Shown here piece after piece: positions 1 to 10,964 of a DNA stretch of 64,000 nucleotides. A program made the translations under genes and the position numbers. Numbering within the stretch: the stretch's first letter is position 1; the number at the start of each line of letters is the position of its first letter. Source of the stretch: Dermatophagoides farinae (taxonomy: Eukaryota > Arthropoda > Arachnida > Sarcoptiformes > Pyroglyphidae); the NCBI RefSeq assembly GCF_024713945.1, contig NW_027461514.1:580937-644936 (forward strand), given 5' to 3'. The notes under the pieces are model-generated. The model did not search any database. It was not told where the DNA came from and was given only the letters and a program-made list of their open reading frames with translations.

Positions 1-206
1 TGTTTTTGATCGACAAGTAACACATGGAGATACTATTTGTATGCCGTTGTACAAGCGCTGTTTTTTGCCTTTTTTTTATAACGCTCTTTCATCTTTTTTT
101 TATTAGTTTTTTACCATTTAAAATAATTACCAACTCCAGTAGAAGTAAAATTGTATTAAAAAATATTTTCGCCAATTTTAAAAACTATGAATTAAACATA
201 ATTTAA

Positions 207-542
207 ATGAAGTTAGTTCGTTTGCTGCAAAGGTTGACAAATGTTAACGTCGTCATAGAATTAAAAAACTCTACTACTATTATTGGGATTATAACGAAAG
301 TGGATATTCGAATGAATACTCATCTAAAAAACGTTCGTATAATCGCCAAAAACAAAGCCCCCGTAACAGTTGAAAATATAGTTATTCGAGGGTCAAGTAT
401 CAGGCATTTTGTTTTGAGTGAAACTCTCCCCATTGATCGAATACTGTCGACCGAACAAGAAAATTATAAAAAGAAGAAAAAAGAGGAATTACAATTGAAA
501 GAATACGCAGAAAAACAAGTGCCAGTACGTGCTATCCGCTAA
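207..542 (+). CDS. SNRPD1: Small nuclear ribonucleoprotein SmD1
   Basis: A 111-residue Sm-fold protein, one of the seven core proteins that ring the Sm site of spliceosomal U snRNAs. The N-terminus MKLVRLLQRL, the Sm1 segment IELKNSTTIIGIITKVD-MNTHLKNV and the Sm2 segment IRGSSIRHFVL match SmD1 closely, including the MNTHL signature that separates D1 from other Sm proteins. The usual C-terminal RG-rich tail is absent. In its place is a Lys/Glu-rich stretch (KKKKKEELQLKEYAEKQ), so symmetric arginine methylation for SMN binding is unlikely. There is no intron. The ATG at 207 fits the conserved start exactly. It lies 157 bp upstream of Clf1, another splicing gene, on the same strand. Confidence 0.95.
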   Translation: MKLVRLLQRLTNVNVVIELKNSTTIIGIITKVDIRMNTHLKNVRIIAKNKAPVTVENIVIRGSSIRHFVLSETLPIDRILSTEQENYKKKKKEELQLKEYAEKQVPVRAIR

Positions 543-699
543 AGTTCATATTTACAAATCTTATTAAATATTTATATTTTTAAATATTCAAATTAAGTAT
601 AATTTAATAGATATTATTGTCACCGTTGCTGTTTTAGTAAAGATTTACTTGTGCTTTCAATGTTGATAGGGTTAAAATGAATTAAAAATTTGATTAAAT

Positions 700-2721
700 A
701 TGAATCAGTTCGATTCAGAAGGCCAAACATTTCGTGTAATAGAAAAAAAAATTGCAGAATTTCAACTTACTGAGAAACAAATACTATATGATGCTTCTCT
801 TATTAGCAAACAAGACGAGCAAATACAAAAAAAGATTCATATAGACGAGAAAAAAATAGTTTCAGATCCTATTGAAATAGCGAAGATTCGGTTTAAATAC
901 GAAGAGGAGCTTCGAAAACATAAGAAGTCTGAACGAGTCTATGTTCAATATGCCAAATTCGAATGCCTGCATGGCAATATCGATATGGCGCGAAGTATAT
1001 TTGAAAGAGCTTTGGAACTAATTCCAATGTCAACTACTATCTGGAAAGCCTACATTCGTATGGAGAGAGAATTTAAATTTTTAAATAGCTGTAGAAATCT
1101 TTTTGAACGGGTGAATCGTTACTTACCGCTCTATAACTCTTTTTGGAATAGTTATGTGGAATTTGAAAGGACCTATGGGGATGAGTATTCAGTTAGACGC
1201 GTATTTTCGCGTTGGATTGCATACAAACCTGATACTTCCGTTTATCTTCGTTTCATCGATTTCGAAGAAAAACTAAACAACAAGTTCGCTGTGCGAAAAT
1301 TGATGTCGCAGCTGACGCATGATCGACCTGATGTTTCAAGTTATTTAGAACTTGCGCGATATTGCATTGCTCAAAAAAAATTTGATCTTGCACAGTACTG
1401 GTTCGAAAACTGTTCTGAAAATTTTTATCCACAAGAATTGACTGACGTTTTTTTTATCGCCTACGCAAGGTTTTTAGAAGAGCACAGGTCGATTAAGGAA
1501 GCTGAGTTTGTTTTGCAAAAAGCAACGGGTTTGTTATCCGGATCAGCTTTACATAACATCAACAAAGAACTTATTCAGTTGAAATATCGAATAGGTGGTT
1601 TAAATGCGTCAGACAAACTATTGCTACAAGAGTCTGAAACTTACTATTCTAGAAAATTACAAGAAAATCCTAACAGTCTGCATAACCACTACTTTCTCTT
1701 TAGAGTTTTATTTGCTAAACTGATTAAACCATATAAGTCTCAATTGAACGAGCCTATTAAAAATGAGATAAACAAAATTTTTATAAGGCTGATTGACAAT
1801 TTTACCATTACCAAGAAGGATCTTGTATGCCGAACTTTTTTTATCATAGTTTATTTTTATTTGGCTTATTTAGAAATGGTCGAAGAAAATTATACTCTCT
1901 GTACTTTTTATTTTTCGAATTTGGTCGAAAAAAGTAAGATAGCTAATATTTGTATTTCTAAATTGTGGATAAAGCAGTCTGAGTTCGTTTTTCGAAATGG
2001 GAATTTGTCAAATGCTCGATTATCATTTGGCCATGCTATAGGATTTTTTAAAAACCGTAAGTTGTTTAATTCATATATGGAATTTGAATTATCCCTTGGC
2101 TATATTGACAACGCACGAAAAATTGTTGCTAAGTATATTGAACTTGAACCAGAAAATACTACTTCTTGGGAAATGCTAGTTGATTTAGAAATTCGCATCG
2201 ACAATATTACCTCTGCAATCAAAATATTGGAAATTGCATTGTCGCGCAGTAGTTTATCTAGTTTGTTCAGGCTTTGGGAAAAATTATTTAATTTAAATCT
2301 ACAAGGTCACAAATACTTGAATGCTCTTATCGTGTTGGCTGATGCAGCAACAAAGATTACTATGCTTGACGAATTTATTGAACTTGTGTCCCGTTTCCCA
2401 TTATTGTTTACAAAGTTTGGAGTAAGCACGGCCTATTCCAATCTTTTCGATATGCTAGTCGAGCGAAGGTGTTTTGAAGCCGCCTATAACACTATTTCTA
2501 AGCAAATCGATTTTGAAGCCAATAAAGGCAACGCAGAAAAAGTGGCTGAATTAGAAAAAATAAAGCCCATCAAATTATCTACAGTTCATGAATCTAACGG
2601 AACATACGAAGAAACAATATCTTATGTCATGCCGAATGAAACGTCAAACGTGTCAGAAGTAAATATACAACAACTTATTCAAGCTGCTTCGAAGTGGGCA
2701 AATTCCTCTAATTCGAATTAG
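700..2721 (+). CDS. CRNKL1: Pre-mRNA splicing factor Clf1/Crooked-neck (HAT repeats)
   Basis: A 673-residue protein built of half-a-TPR (HAT) repeats. Clf1/Syf3 is a scaffold of the Prp19/NineTeen complex that organises the active spliceosome. Visible features are the entry segment RFKYEEELRKHK, then repeats with the HAT pattern of spaced aromatics and Glu, such as VYVQYAKFEC, ARSIFERALELIP, FWNSYVEFERTYGD and VRRVFSRWIAYKPD. The repeats diverge in the middle and return near residues 440-520 (ARLSFGHAI, YMEFELSLGYIDNAR). Length matches the family. There is no intron. Its stop lies inside the 3' end of the coiled-coil gene on the other strand, giving a 14-bp coding overlap. Identity rests on the N-terminal repeats; Syf1 is a less likely alternative because it is longer. 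Confidence 0.87.
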   Translation: MNQFDSEGQTFRVIEKKIAEFQLTEKQILYDASLISKQDEQIQKKIHIDEKKIVSDPIEIAKIRFKYEEELRKHKKSERVYVQYAKFECLHGNIDMARSIFERALELIPMSTTIWKAYIRMEREFKFLNSCRNLFERVNRYLPLYNSFWNSYVEFERTYGDEYSVRRVFSRWIAYKPDTSVYLRFIDFEEKLNNKFAVRKLMSQLTHDRPDVSSYLELARYCIAQKKFDLAQYWFENCSENFYPQELTDVFFIAYARFLEEHRSIKEAEFVLQKATGLLSGSALHNINKELIQLKYRIGGLNASDKLLLQESETYYSRKLQENPNSLHNHYFLFRVLFAKLIKPYKSQLNEPIKNEINKIFIRLIDNFTITKKDLVCRTFFIIVYFYLAYLEMVEENYTLCTFYFSNLVEKSKIANICISKLWIKQSEFVFRNGNLSNARLSFGHAIGFFKNRKLFNSYMEFELSLGYIDNARKIVAKYIELEPENTTSWEMLVDLEIRIDNITSAIKILEIALSRSSLSSLFRLWEKLFNLNLQGHKYLNALIVLADAATKITMLDEFIELVSRFPLLFTKFGVSTAYSNLFDMLVERRCFEAAYNTISKQIDFEANKGNAEKVAELEKIKPIKLSTVHESNGTYEETISYVMPNETSNVSEVNIQQLIQAASKWANSSNSN

Positions 2722-3581
2722 TGGCTGTAAAAATAAGCAGTGCTTCGTTTGCTTCCAGAGATCTTTGTAATGTTTGTATGTATTGTTGTGAGATCGCCAT
2801 GATATCTTCGTCTGCAACTATTCGAGTTGCAATTTCTTCTTCAATTTCGACTTTTAAGTTATTTAAATATTTATCAATGTAGTGTTCAAATACATCGTCA
2901 CTTACGACTTCGCCGTTTTGTAGCATTAGTGTTATTTTATCAAAATTAATTTTCGATTCGTTCTTTTTTGTCATTTCGCGATAAAAATTAGTTATCATTT
3001 GTCCGAAATCGAGCGTCCGCGCATACATTTTATTAGTTCTAGCGTGAATTTCGTCGTTTATTTTTTTGATGTATAGTATTAATTTTTCATGAACATCTTG
3101 CTGTTTCTCTGCTCTTTCTTGAAGATAGTCGTTCATAGCTTGCAGAACTTTTATCAATTTTTGTACTTCTTCTCGTAATAGTTCAACAGTGGAATTCTGT
3201 TCTAGTGACTCCAATACGCCAGTAAAAACTTGAACTGATTCAAAAGCATGTTCAAGTTTTTGCTTGTTTTTATATTCAATATCCAAATAAAAATTCTCTG
3301 TTTTTTTTTTAATAGTAACGAGTTCAGCTTCTTGTTGAGCTCGAAAGTTTTGACAGCTTATGCTAAGTTCTTGTTGCTCATTGAAAATATCGTTATATAA
3401 GTTGTCACAGGATTCAGATAAGTTCTGAAATTAATTCCGTTCGTTTACTTACTTTAAATTTTAGATCAAGTTCTTTTAAATTTTGCTCTACACCAAAACT
3501 GATTTTATGTTCAAACTGTTGAATTTGACTCTGTAGACTTTCTAATCTAGCTCGTAGATTGTTACTGGATTGAGAAAACAT
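2708..3581 (-). CDS. Coiled-coil protein, SF-assemblin/giardin-like (tentative)
   Basis: A two-exon gene: exon 1 at 3453-3581 (43 codons), a 28-nt intron at 3425-3452 (GTAAGT...TTTCAG, phase 0) and exon 2 at 2708-3424, for 281 residues. The product is almost entirely charged heptad coiled coil (RLESLQSQIQQFEHKI, VEEIEEEIATRIVADEDI by composition) without enzymatic motifs. Length, full-length coiled coil and the late segment RIVADEDIMAISQQYIQ recall SF-assemblin/beta-giardin, striated-fibre proteins of basal-body rootlets. In apicomplexans SF-assemblin guides daughter-cell budding. The resemblance is modest and other coiled-coil families are possible. The ATG at 3581 is the first in frame. The 3' end overlaps Clf1 by 14 bp. 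Confidence 0.45.
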
Positions 3582-3877
3582 TAAGTATTAATGCAACTAC
3601 TTTCTAACATCGGTGTATTAATATAAAAGAACTAACACACGCGATTATGAAAATATAAATATAAATTTTAATATGATTAATATAGTTCAAGCGCTACGCT
3701 AATGTAATTGTTAAATAAATCCGTATGCGTTAATTAAAATAAACTTAGTTTATATAATTCCAGAACATGCGTTTTAAAATGCATGCAAATTGTGTGTTGT
3801 TTCGTGTCATTTTCACAATTTGTATCAGCTACTAATGTTTTTTAGAAAATCTTGTTAATTTTGATTAGGTAGTTTTA

Positions 3878-6800
3878 ATGTTGGATCCTGTTGAGGTTTT
3901 TTTCAAAGATTTGATAACTAAGTTAAATGTAAAAGAAGTAAAATATGGTGAAAATGCCTCAAAATTTATTAATGGAGATGACCTTAGAAAGTGTCTGAAT
4001 CATGTGAATAAATTTGTTAATAAAACGTCAGTCTTTAATTTATCAACAAGTATATTTGAAAAGATTTTAAATAAGTGTAGTTCAGGTGACTTTTTAATAT
4101 TTGTAGAACAAGGAGGTTTAGACACACTTGTAAATTTACTTCAAAGTTCTGCTCCGGATGTAAATAAAAAAATTATCTGTGATCTCATAGCAAGTGTAAT
4201 CGATAAAACTTCGATTTCAACTTCCATTTTGGAAGTAATATATCTTTTATTTGAAGCACCTGAAATTTTTACCGTACATGAATTTGAAAATTTACTAGAT
4301 CTAAGTACAAAGATTGTTCATAAACTGAACACAATGCAAGTCATTAACAGAATAAAAATTCTTCAAATTTTAAACTACTTCACTAAAATTATCTCACAAA
4401 TTAATATCAAAGAAGTGCTTGAAAAATTACTCAATATAATTATACAGCTAGTGAAACTAAAATCTATTAGCAAAGAAGATTTGTGCAATTTAGTAATCTT
4501 ATTTGACGATTTGCTTTATAAAGACGAGTTATACATGAGTATAATTCATATATTCGATAACTACTTGGATGAAAAATTTTACGATGACTGTATAATTGAT
4601 ATTGTTAATAAAGTTAGATTTGATCATTGGCTTAATAAACGCCTTTGGGTGTGTTCTTATTCTCCTTATTTTATGAGTAGAATTCAACAAATTGATTCTA
4701 TTGATTACTTATTCAATGTGCTCCAATATGCTAAGCTACTTGACAATTGTGAAGGCGCCATTATGATATTAGTTAATATTAATGATTTTAATAAATATAA
4801 GTTCACTTTGGAAACAATTTATACTCTAGTGTTAAATAAAGAACAAAAGCTTGAATGTATTCTACGAATTTTTATCTTGTTGTCAGATAAACTGATTAAA
4901 GATGCACAATTTATTAATAACCTCGTTGAACGACAATTTTGCATTTCTGTAATTGATAAGATAAAAATGAGAGAATGTACCGTCAAACTAATGAAATTGT
5001 TTCTTGAGTTTATTTATAGTACTTTCGTTTCTACTAAACAATTAGGTCGCGTAATAGACCTTAGAGTGGTTTTAAGTTTAATCAGAAAGCTGGTTACTCA
5101 TGAGATGCCATCGGTTCATATTGAGTTGTGTACTTTTTTGACTCAAAGACTGTTAAAAATAGTCTTAAATTCTGATCGAGTAACAGTTTCAAAGTTTATT
5201 GATTTGGTTTTGAGTTTATGCTCAATACCTAACGAATTCATGCATATTGAAAGATGTGAATTGATGTTTCAACTGAGTTACATAAAAGAATCATTGGCAA
5301 ATGTGTTTTGTGATGCAAAGTTCGACACTTTATTAAATCTACTGGAAATAGCCCATAGGAAAAAAACACTTCATAAATTGTTAGAAGAAGAAGACAATCC
5401 AGTTATTAATTTTACTCATATAATAAATCATATTTTGAAATCAAAATATGATCTAACAAAATTAACGACTGAGGATAAAGAATATAAAAAGCTAGTGTTT
5501 CTTTATTTCGTCTTTCGGAAACCTAAATTGTTTGCGTTCGATACTGGTCTTGTAGCCGATTTTAGAGCGTTTTTATTTGACTCAGTAATTGAAGGTGTAA
5601 AAATAACAGAAGAAAACGAACAAACAGAAATATTATCGTTTTATACTGAATTATACTTAGTATATGATGATAATTTTGCGAACTTCACTTATCTAATAAT
5701 GAACTTAAATCAAAATTTAGAGAAAGTGCAAGTTGTTAAAAAATTAGAAGTGTGTCTGAATGCTATACATGAAAACATCAATAATAGAACTGAGCTTTTA
5801 AAAAATTTCAAGTCACTTGAAGTTTGCGAATTTATTCAAGCTATGGTTAAACTAATTAATTCATGGTCGAAAAAATCTGATGCAATTATGATAGGTTATA
5901 AGATTTTGCATACGATATTTGCAAAAGTAAAAGAAAACAATGAGGTATTAGTCGTTGATAACGATACAATGATTGAAATGCTTAAGTGTACGGCTTTATT
6001 TCCAATGTGGTTCGAAGCAAGAGAGATGCTATGTAATACTATCGTGCTAGCTATCGATACAGTAGAAATGAAAGAAGAGGAATATAATATAATATACACA
6101 TATTTAGTTGATAAACTCAAAAATATTGCTGATTCAGAAGTTAATTTAGCAATAATGATACACTTTGAAAAAAAACGAAACATGATTAAAAATTTAGTTA
6201 CTAGAATTAACGGAAGCTTTAACACCGTTCTCAGTTTCTATGAAGCTGAAAAATACAATAGGGCTTTTTCATTACTTCAAAAAGTGATTTCATTTATTAG
6301 TAGTATCGATACAACCGAAGTTTTAAATCAATTAGTACTTGAATCGTTGTTAACCACTATGCTTAAAGAAATCGAAGATCGCAAAAATACAGCAAGATAT
6401 AAAAATGCATTCAAACTCTTTATGATGGCTTTAGATTTTGGTGAAAACTTTAGTAAAATATATAAAACGCTGTCACAAAAAATAAATCTCGAGTTAGAAA
6501 TAAACAATCTTTTAATCAAATTAGTGAATGAAGTGGACAAAAAAGAAGAATTCGATTTGTATATAGCAAAATTATTTGATATAATAACAATCATAAACAC
6601 GAACAGAAAAATATATGATACTCGAAATTTAGAAGTTTTGTTACTTGGGTTTAAAATTTTAACTTTATCTCCTAGTGAAGTAGAAATAAAATATGCAATA
6701 TACAAGCATATTGCATCCGTTCCATTTGTAATACTTAAAACGTTGCCGGAATTTGAATTGTTTTATGCAACTTTAAAAGAATCGCATAAATCAATGAACG

Positions 6801-9800
6801 CTGACATTGTTGAAAAATGCAACAAAAATATTTTATTGCTAAAGAACAAAGAGTTAGCTGAATATTTAATTCGTCACGGTATAGAGAAGAATTTTTACAA
6901 CATTTTAAACAAAGATAAAACTTGGACCAAATCTATATTATCACTGTTAATAAGCTTGGAAGATCGACATAAGTATAAATGCGAAACAACAATCAATGAT
7001 TATATTACTACAACGTGCAGACTGATTATTTCATCGACTGATCGTGAAGTAATTAATCTTTGTGTTACGTTGATCGTAAAACTAATAAAAAATGCTCCAT
7101 GTCAAAATAAAATAAATACGAACGACACAATCTTAGCTGCTTTCCAAAAATTTGAAAATAAGTTTTGTTTAACAGAGCAGAGCAATTTCGAACTCCTGAT
7201 ATTTTCTCAAATTATCCCATTATCCACGCTGGTCTTGTCGAAATTAAAAAAAATTCAATCAATATTGGTATTAGAGCCTGTGCACGAATACTATATACAC
7301 ATAATAAATAAATCTTTATCTAAACTAAAGCTGTATTTCAAGCTGATATTAAATGATACAAAACAGATATATTGTTTATTAGTACTCATTATCCATAGTT
7401 TGACTAATCATGTGAAAAAGCAAACCAATCTTAAAGAATTCTTTGCGAGGTTAATTTTAGATTTCGATATAATATTCGTAGAAAATATTAAATTAAATTT
7501 AAGAAATAATAGATTAAGTTTAAAAGATGACTTATATATTCAAGATGAAAACGATGTTTTGACACAATTACGAGCGATACAAGAATTTGACAACAGCCAT
7601 CTTTCACTTTTAAACACTCTTAAATATTTATTTTCTGTGGAAAACATTAAATTGGTTGAACAATTATTACCACACTCGTTCAAGTTTAAATTTTACAATT
7701 TGATACTAGATGTTGCAGTTCTTCCAGAATTCAGTGACTGTTGTTACAATTATTTAGTTTCCAATGATTTATTTAAACAATTGTTACAGAAAAAAATTGA
7801 TGAACAAGCGGGAATTGACTGCCCAAGTCTTGTAGAAAAATTTTCAAAAAGTACACAAGGTTGTCAATTATTGCTAAATTTATTAATTAATACTAATCAA
7901 TCTGATAACTGCTTAATTACTGTTTTGGTTAACAATATTTTACTAATTGACAAAAATGAATCTTTATACGCTTCTAAATTAATAAAAGTTATTTCATTAG
8001 TTATTACTAAAGTCGATGCTTCAGTTCTATATTCAAATAAAGCAAATAAATTAGTAGAATTGTTTAATTGGGCTAAAGATAAAAAACCTATAATTCTTTC
8101 TGCTATTATTAATGTATTAGTAGCAAGTTATAATAAAAATCCGAACGAAAGTAAGATTGAAGAAATTTCAAAAATTCTTGATCAAATTGCCATCGACATT
8201 GAAAGCAATAGTTATAGCTTAGTTGAAATAACGGAAGTTATAGTCAATGTTATTGAAGCTCTTGCTGAAATCAGTGATATAAAACAATTGTTTAAGTTAG
8301 CTAATGGGTTTGATATAATGAATGCGGGAATTCAGAAACTTGGTTTAAATCCTGATCTATATAAAAAACTCTCAGAATTACTTTTAAAGATTTTGTCTAA
8401 GTTTGATAATATGCATGAACAAGATTTTAGCGTACTAGTGGAACAGATATTTTTCAGCTTTTTTTCTCACGTTGATTTAACTCTTCCAATGGTTCATAGG
8501 CTTAAAATTGAAGAATATATATTACTTAATAATCTTGCTAAAGCTTTGTTAGAAAATAATCATGTTTCCAGCTTACTAAAAAAAAATGAATTATTTATTT
8601 CGGTTGTGGATTACTTTAAGCTTAGCAAATATCAAAATATTCCTGAAAAAACTAAAGAGATTTTAGAAGAGATAGATGAAATCGAACTTAAGTGGAAGAT
8701 TGAATTTTACAATAATATTACTTTAAATTCAGATGTTAACGATGTAGTAGGCAGTACAATTAGTTATTTTCTGAATATACTCATGAAGTTACTCTCAAGT
8801 CCTGAACTAAATTTGATTGATCCAGCTGACATTATAGACAAGCTCAGTATTTTAGCAATGCTAGATCATGAACAGATGAATATATCACAACCATTTTTAA
8901 CTAGTCTTGATATTGAACATTTGAAATTGTCTAAAAGTGCATTATATGAGTTAATATATACTATCGGCGAAAAATCGCCATTGGCCATTTCAGCAGTCTG
9001 GAAGCTATCAACGACTGAGCTATCAAGCTTGCTAGCCACCAATTTCACTGATATTTCTGATACAACGACAATCGTGTTTAAGTTTCTTACAAGAGTTGAA
9101 AATAAGTTTGATTTGTCAATAATTACTGCGGCGCTTCCTGATTTCAATCTCGAGAAGATTACTAATATAAAAAGCAAATTTTTCAAAAATTATCACAAAG
9201 ACGTATTTGTTTTGTACTTTGTCGCTCTACTTAATCTTTTAACTAAAAAACTTACAAAACAAGAAATATCGGTCGTGAAAAAATGGTTGCCGGATTTGAT
9301 GAAAACAGTTTGCATTACAGAAGAGATTTCAGATTTCTTAGAAAAAATTTTCTTGACAGACTACAAAACCTTAGCTGGAGAGCAACATTTCACAAAACTT
9401 TTGCATTCTAATAAATACGTCATTATAGCTGTAAAAGTATTTATTCAAGTTGTGAAAGAAGGTGGTAAAGAATTAATGTCGTCAGACGAATTGATGCATA
9501 AGTTGATAAGTCAAATAGAAGAAAATCCTGTTTTAATTTTAAAGTCTGTTCTGTTGTTGTTACAGAGTTCTCTAATCAGTGAAACATCAAGAAACACGAT
9601 GGTGACTTTACTGTTTGAAAGATATCAGAAAATGTTAGCTGAGAAGCATTTGTTAAATGTTTACGAAATAAACCAGATTTTAAAAATTTCTCTGGTGCTT
9701 CCTGAGCTAAACAAAAAATTGGAAAAATCAAGGTACGAATTGGTAGATTTGTTAGCGTCAGAACAAACATTTGAAGCTAATATCATCCGAGAACTCATCT

Positions 9801-10906
9801 GCCACCCATTTATAACGAACGAAATCAAATGTTTGTTCATGTTGTATAAAAAATATTCAAGCTGCAAAAAACAAATCGTGGAAATATTAGACAAGCAGTT
9901 GAGAGCAAATTCTGTCGATATTATCAATGAACTATACCCGCTAGAAAAAAAACGAATCGACTATTTAGACCAAGCTCGGCTGGAACGCGTAGAAGATTTG
10001 CAGTTACCAGTGCACGTAACGTTGAAAGCTACTCTTTGCGTGAGAAACCTTACTATTTGCTTGAAAACTTTAGAGAGAGTGGTAAACGAAGTATTTTATA
10101 CACTGCTTCCTAAATACATGAACGACATTTCTGGATCTCTGACACTTACGTGTGGCACACACGAAGAGGCAAAATTGCAACTTCAATATTTTTCTAAGCT
10201 TTGTCAGCGCATCGTAGCAGAAATTGATTTCACAAAAAAAAATTACACAGTGCTAACTGCGATTTTATTGAAGCGTTTAACTGTGGAAGAGATTAGGAAG
10301 CGCGTGTACGGAGAAACAGAAACACAAGACGATGTGGTAGAAAAAAAGTTTATTAGGCCGGAAGACAGCTTTTCTGACGTTCCTAACGAGCCATTTGTTC
10401 CTCTGATCGACCGGATCAAAAAGAATCGGAGCATTCCGTTGTGGGCGAGTGCCAAACTAAATGTTAAAAAATTGGCTTACTACGTGCCGGTTCTAATGCA
10501 AAACGCTAGGTCAAAATACGAATTCGTACTGCTGGCATATTTGCTGTGCCAAAAAATAGAAATAAAGTCTAAATACCTTTATGACACGAAATACCTGATG
10601 AATATAGCTTTTGAAAAAAAAGACGACTACACAACGTTTCTCACTGTTCTGATCGTCATAAACATCCTTGTGTTAATTAGCTGCAACAAGAATGACAAAT
10701 TGCGAAAATTCCGGAACAATGTATTCAAAGACCTCGCTGATTTGCTCGACACTTTTGGCGGAGATGAAATGAAGCCGGAGTACCGCCTGTACATGAAAGA
10801 AGTCACGTGCTGTTTGAAGCTGAAAACTTCGATCTCAGAAGCGTACGAGCACTGCGCCCTATGGAACATTTCAATTGCTTACCTAGCGTTCGACATAGGA
10901 AAATAG
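3878..10906 (+). CDS. Giant alpha-helical (HEAT-like) solenoid protein, 2342 residues
   Basis: The largest gene in the window, an uninterrupted 2,342-residue frame starting at ATG 3878. The sequence is dense in Leu, Ile and Lys, with regular amphipathic helices and no membrane spans, signal peptide or catalytic motif that I can see. The N-terminal part contains an armadillo/HEAT-like phrase (FVEQGGLDTLVNLLQ near residue 80) that resembles the start of large solenoid scaffolds. No HECT, RING, kinase or FAT domain is visible at the C-terminus, which argues against Tom1/HUWE1-type ligases and PIKK proteins. I do not recognise the family; large nucleolar, nuclear-pore or trafficking scaffolds are open options. 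Codon use is extremely AT-rich for most of its length and becomes GC-richer in the last ~900 nt. It is convergent with RPN11, with 58 bp between the stops. Confidence 0.8.
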   Translation: MLDPVEVFFKDLITKLNVKEVKYGENASKFINGDDLRKCLNHVNKFVNKTSVFNLSTSIFEKILNKCSSGDFLIFVEQGGLDTLVNLLQSSAPDVNKKIICDLIASVIDKTSISTSILEVIYLLFEAPEIFTVHEFENLLDLSTKIVHKLNTMQVINRIKILQILNYFTKIISQINIKEVLEKLLNIIIQLVKLKSISKEDLCNLVILFDDLLYKDELYMSIIHIFDNYLDEKFYDDCIIDIVNKVRFDHWLNKRLWVCSYSPYFMSRIQQIDSIDYLFNVLQYAKLLDNCEGAIMILVNINDFNKYKFTLETIYTLVLNKEQKLECILRIFILLSDKLIKDAQFINNLVERQFCISVIDKIKMRECTVKLMKLFLEFIYSTFVSTKQLGRVIDLRVVLSLIRKLVTHEMPSVHIELCTFLTQRLLKIVLNSDRVTVSKFIDLVLSLCSIPNEFMHIERCELMFQLSYIKESLANVFCDAKFDTLLNLLEIAHRKKTLHKLLEEEDNPVINFTHIINHILKSKYDLTKLTTEDKEYKKLVFLYFVFRKPKLFAFDTGLVADFRAFLFDSVIEGVKITEENEQTEILSFYTELYLVYDDNFANFTYLIMNLNQNLEKVQVVKKLEVCLNAIHENINNRTELLKNFKSLEVCEFIQAMVKLINSWSKKSDAIMIGYKILHTIFAKVKENNEVLVVDNDTMIEMLKCTALFPMWFEAREMLCNTIVLAIDTVEMKEEEYNIIYTYLVDKLKNIADSEVNLAIMIHFEKKRNMIKNLVTRINGSFNTVLSFYEAEKYNRAFSLLQKVISFISSIDTTEVLNQLVLESLLTTMLKEIEDRKNTARYKNAFKLFMMALDFGENFSKIYKTLSQKINLELEINNLLIKLVNEVDKKEEFDLYIAKLFDIITIINTNRKIYDTRNLEVLLLGFKILTLSPSEVEIKYAIYKHIASVPFVILKTLPEFELFYATLKESHKSMNADIVEKCNKNILLLKNKELAEYLIRHGIEKNFYNILNKDKTWTKSILSLLISLEDRHKYKCETTINDYITTTCRLIISSTDREVINLCVTLIVKLIKNAPCQNKINTNDTILAAFQKFENKFCLTEQSNFELLIFSQIIPLSTLVLSKLKKIQSILVLEPVHEYYIHIINKSLSKLKLYFKLILNDTKQIYCLLVLIIHSLTNHVKKQTNLKEFFARLILDFDIIFVENIKLNLRNNRLSLKDDLYIQDENDVLTQLRAIQEFDNSHLSLLNTLKYLFSVENIKLVEQLLPHSFKFKFYNLILDVAVLPEFSDCCYNYLVSNDLFKQLLQKKIDEQAGIDCPSLVEKFSKSTQGCQLLLNLLINTNQSDNCLITVLVNNILLIDKNESLYASKLIKVISLVITKVDASVLYSNKANKLVELFNWAKDKKPIILSAIINVLVASYNKNPNESKIEEISKILDQIAIDIESNSYSLVEITEVIVNVIEALAEISDIKQLFKLANGFDIMNAGIQKLGLNPDLYKKLSELLLKILSKFDNMHEQDFSVLVEQIFFSFFSHVDLTLPMVHRLKIEEYILLNNLAKALLENNHVSSLLKKNELFISVVDYFKLSKYQNIPEKTKEILEEIDEIELKWKIEFYNNITLNSDVNDVVGSTISYFLNILMKLLSSPELNLIDPADIIDKLSILAMLDHEQMNISQPFLTSLDIEHLKLSKSALYELIYTIGEKSPLAISAVWKLSTTELSSLLATNFTDISDTTTIVFKFLTRVENKFDLSIITAALPDFNLEKITNIKSKFFKNYHKDVFVLYFVALLNLLTKKLTKQEISVVKKWLPDLMKTVCITEEISDFLEKIFLTDYKTLAGEQHFTKLLHSNKYVIIAVKVFIQVVKEGGKELMSSDELMHKLISQIEENPVLILKSVLLLLQSSLISETSRNTMVTLLFERYQKMLAEKHLLNVYEINQILKISLVLPELNKKLEKSRYELVDLLASEQTFEANIIRELICHPFITNEIKCLFMLYKKYSSCKKQIVEILDKQLRANSVDIINELYPLEKKRIDYLDQARLERVEDLQLPVHVTLKATLCVRNLTICLKTLERVVNEVFYTLLPKYMNDISGSLTLTCGTHEEAKLQLQYFSKLCQRIVAEIDFTKKNYTVLTAILLKRLTVEEIRKRVYGETETQDDVVEKKFIRPEDSFSDVPNEPFVPLIDRIKKNRSIPLWASAKLNVKKLAYYVPVLMQNARSKYEFVLLAYLLCQKIEIKSKYLYDTKYLMNIAFEKKDDYTTFLTVLIVINILVLISCNKNDKLRKFRNNVFKDLADLLDTFGGDEMKPEYRLYMKEVTCCLKLKTSISEAYEHCALWNISIAYLAFDIGK

Positions 10907-10964
10907 CGTGCCTTCTTAAATTTTTACATCGTAAACGTACATTTATAACTATTCGTAGATTAAG

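Noticed and set aside
24-206. 60-codon open frame upstream of SmD1
   Set aside because: It is Phe/Leu/Ile-rich from runs of T, has no homology I can see and ends at the SmD1 start; it looks like translated 5' flank.
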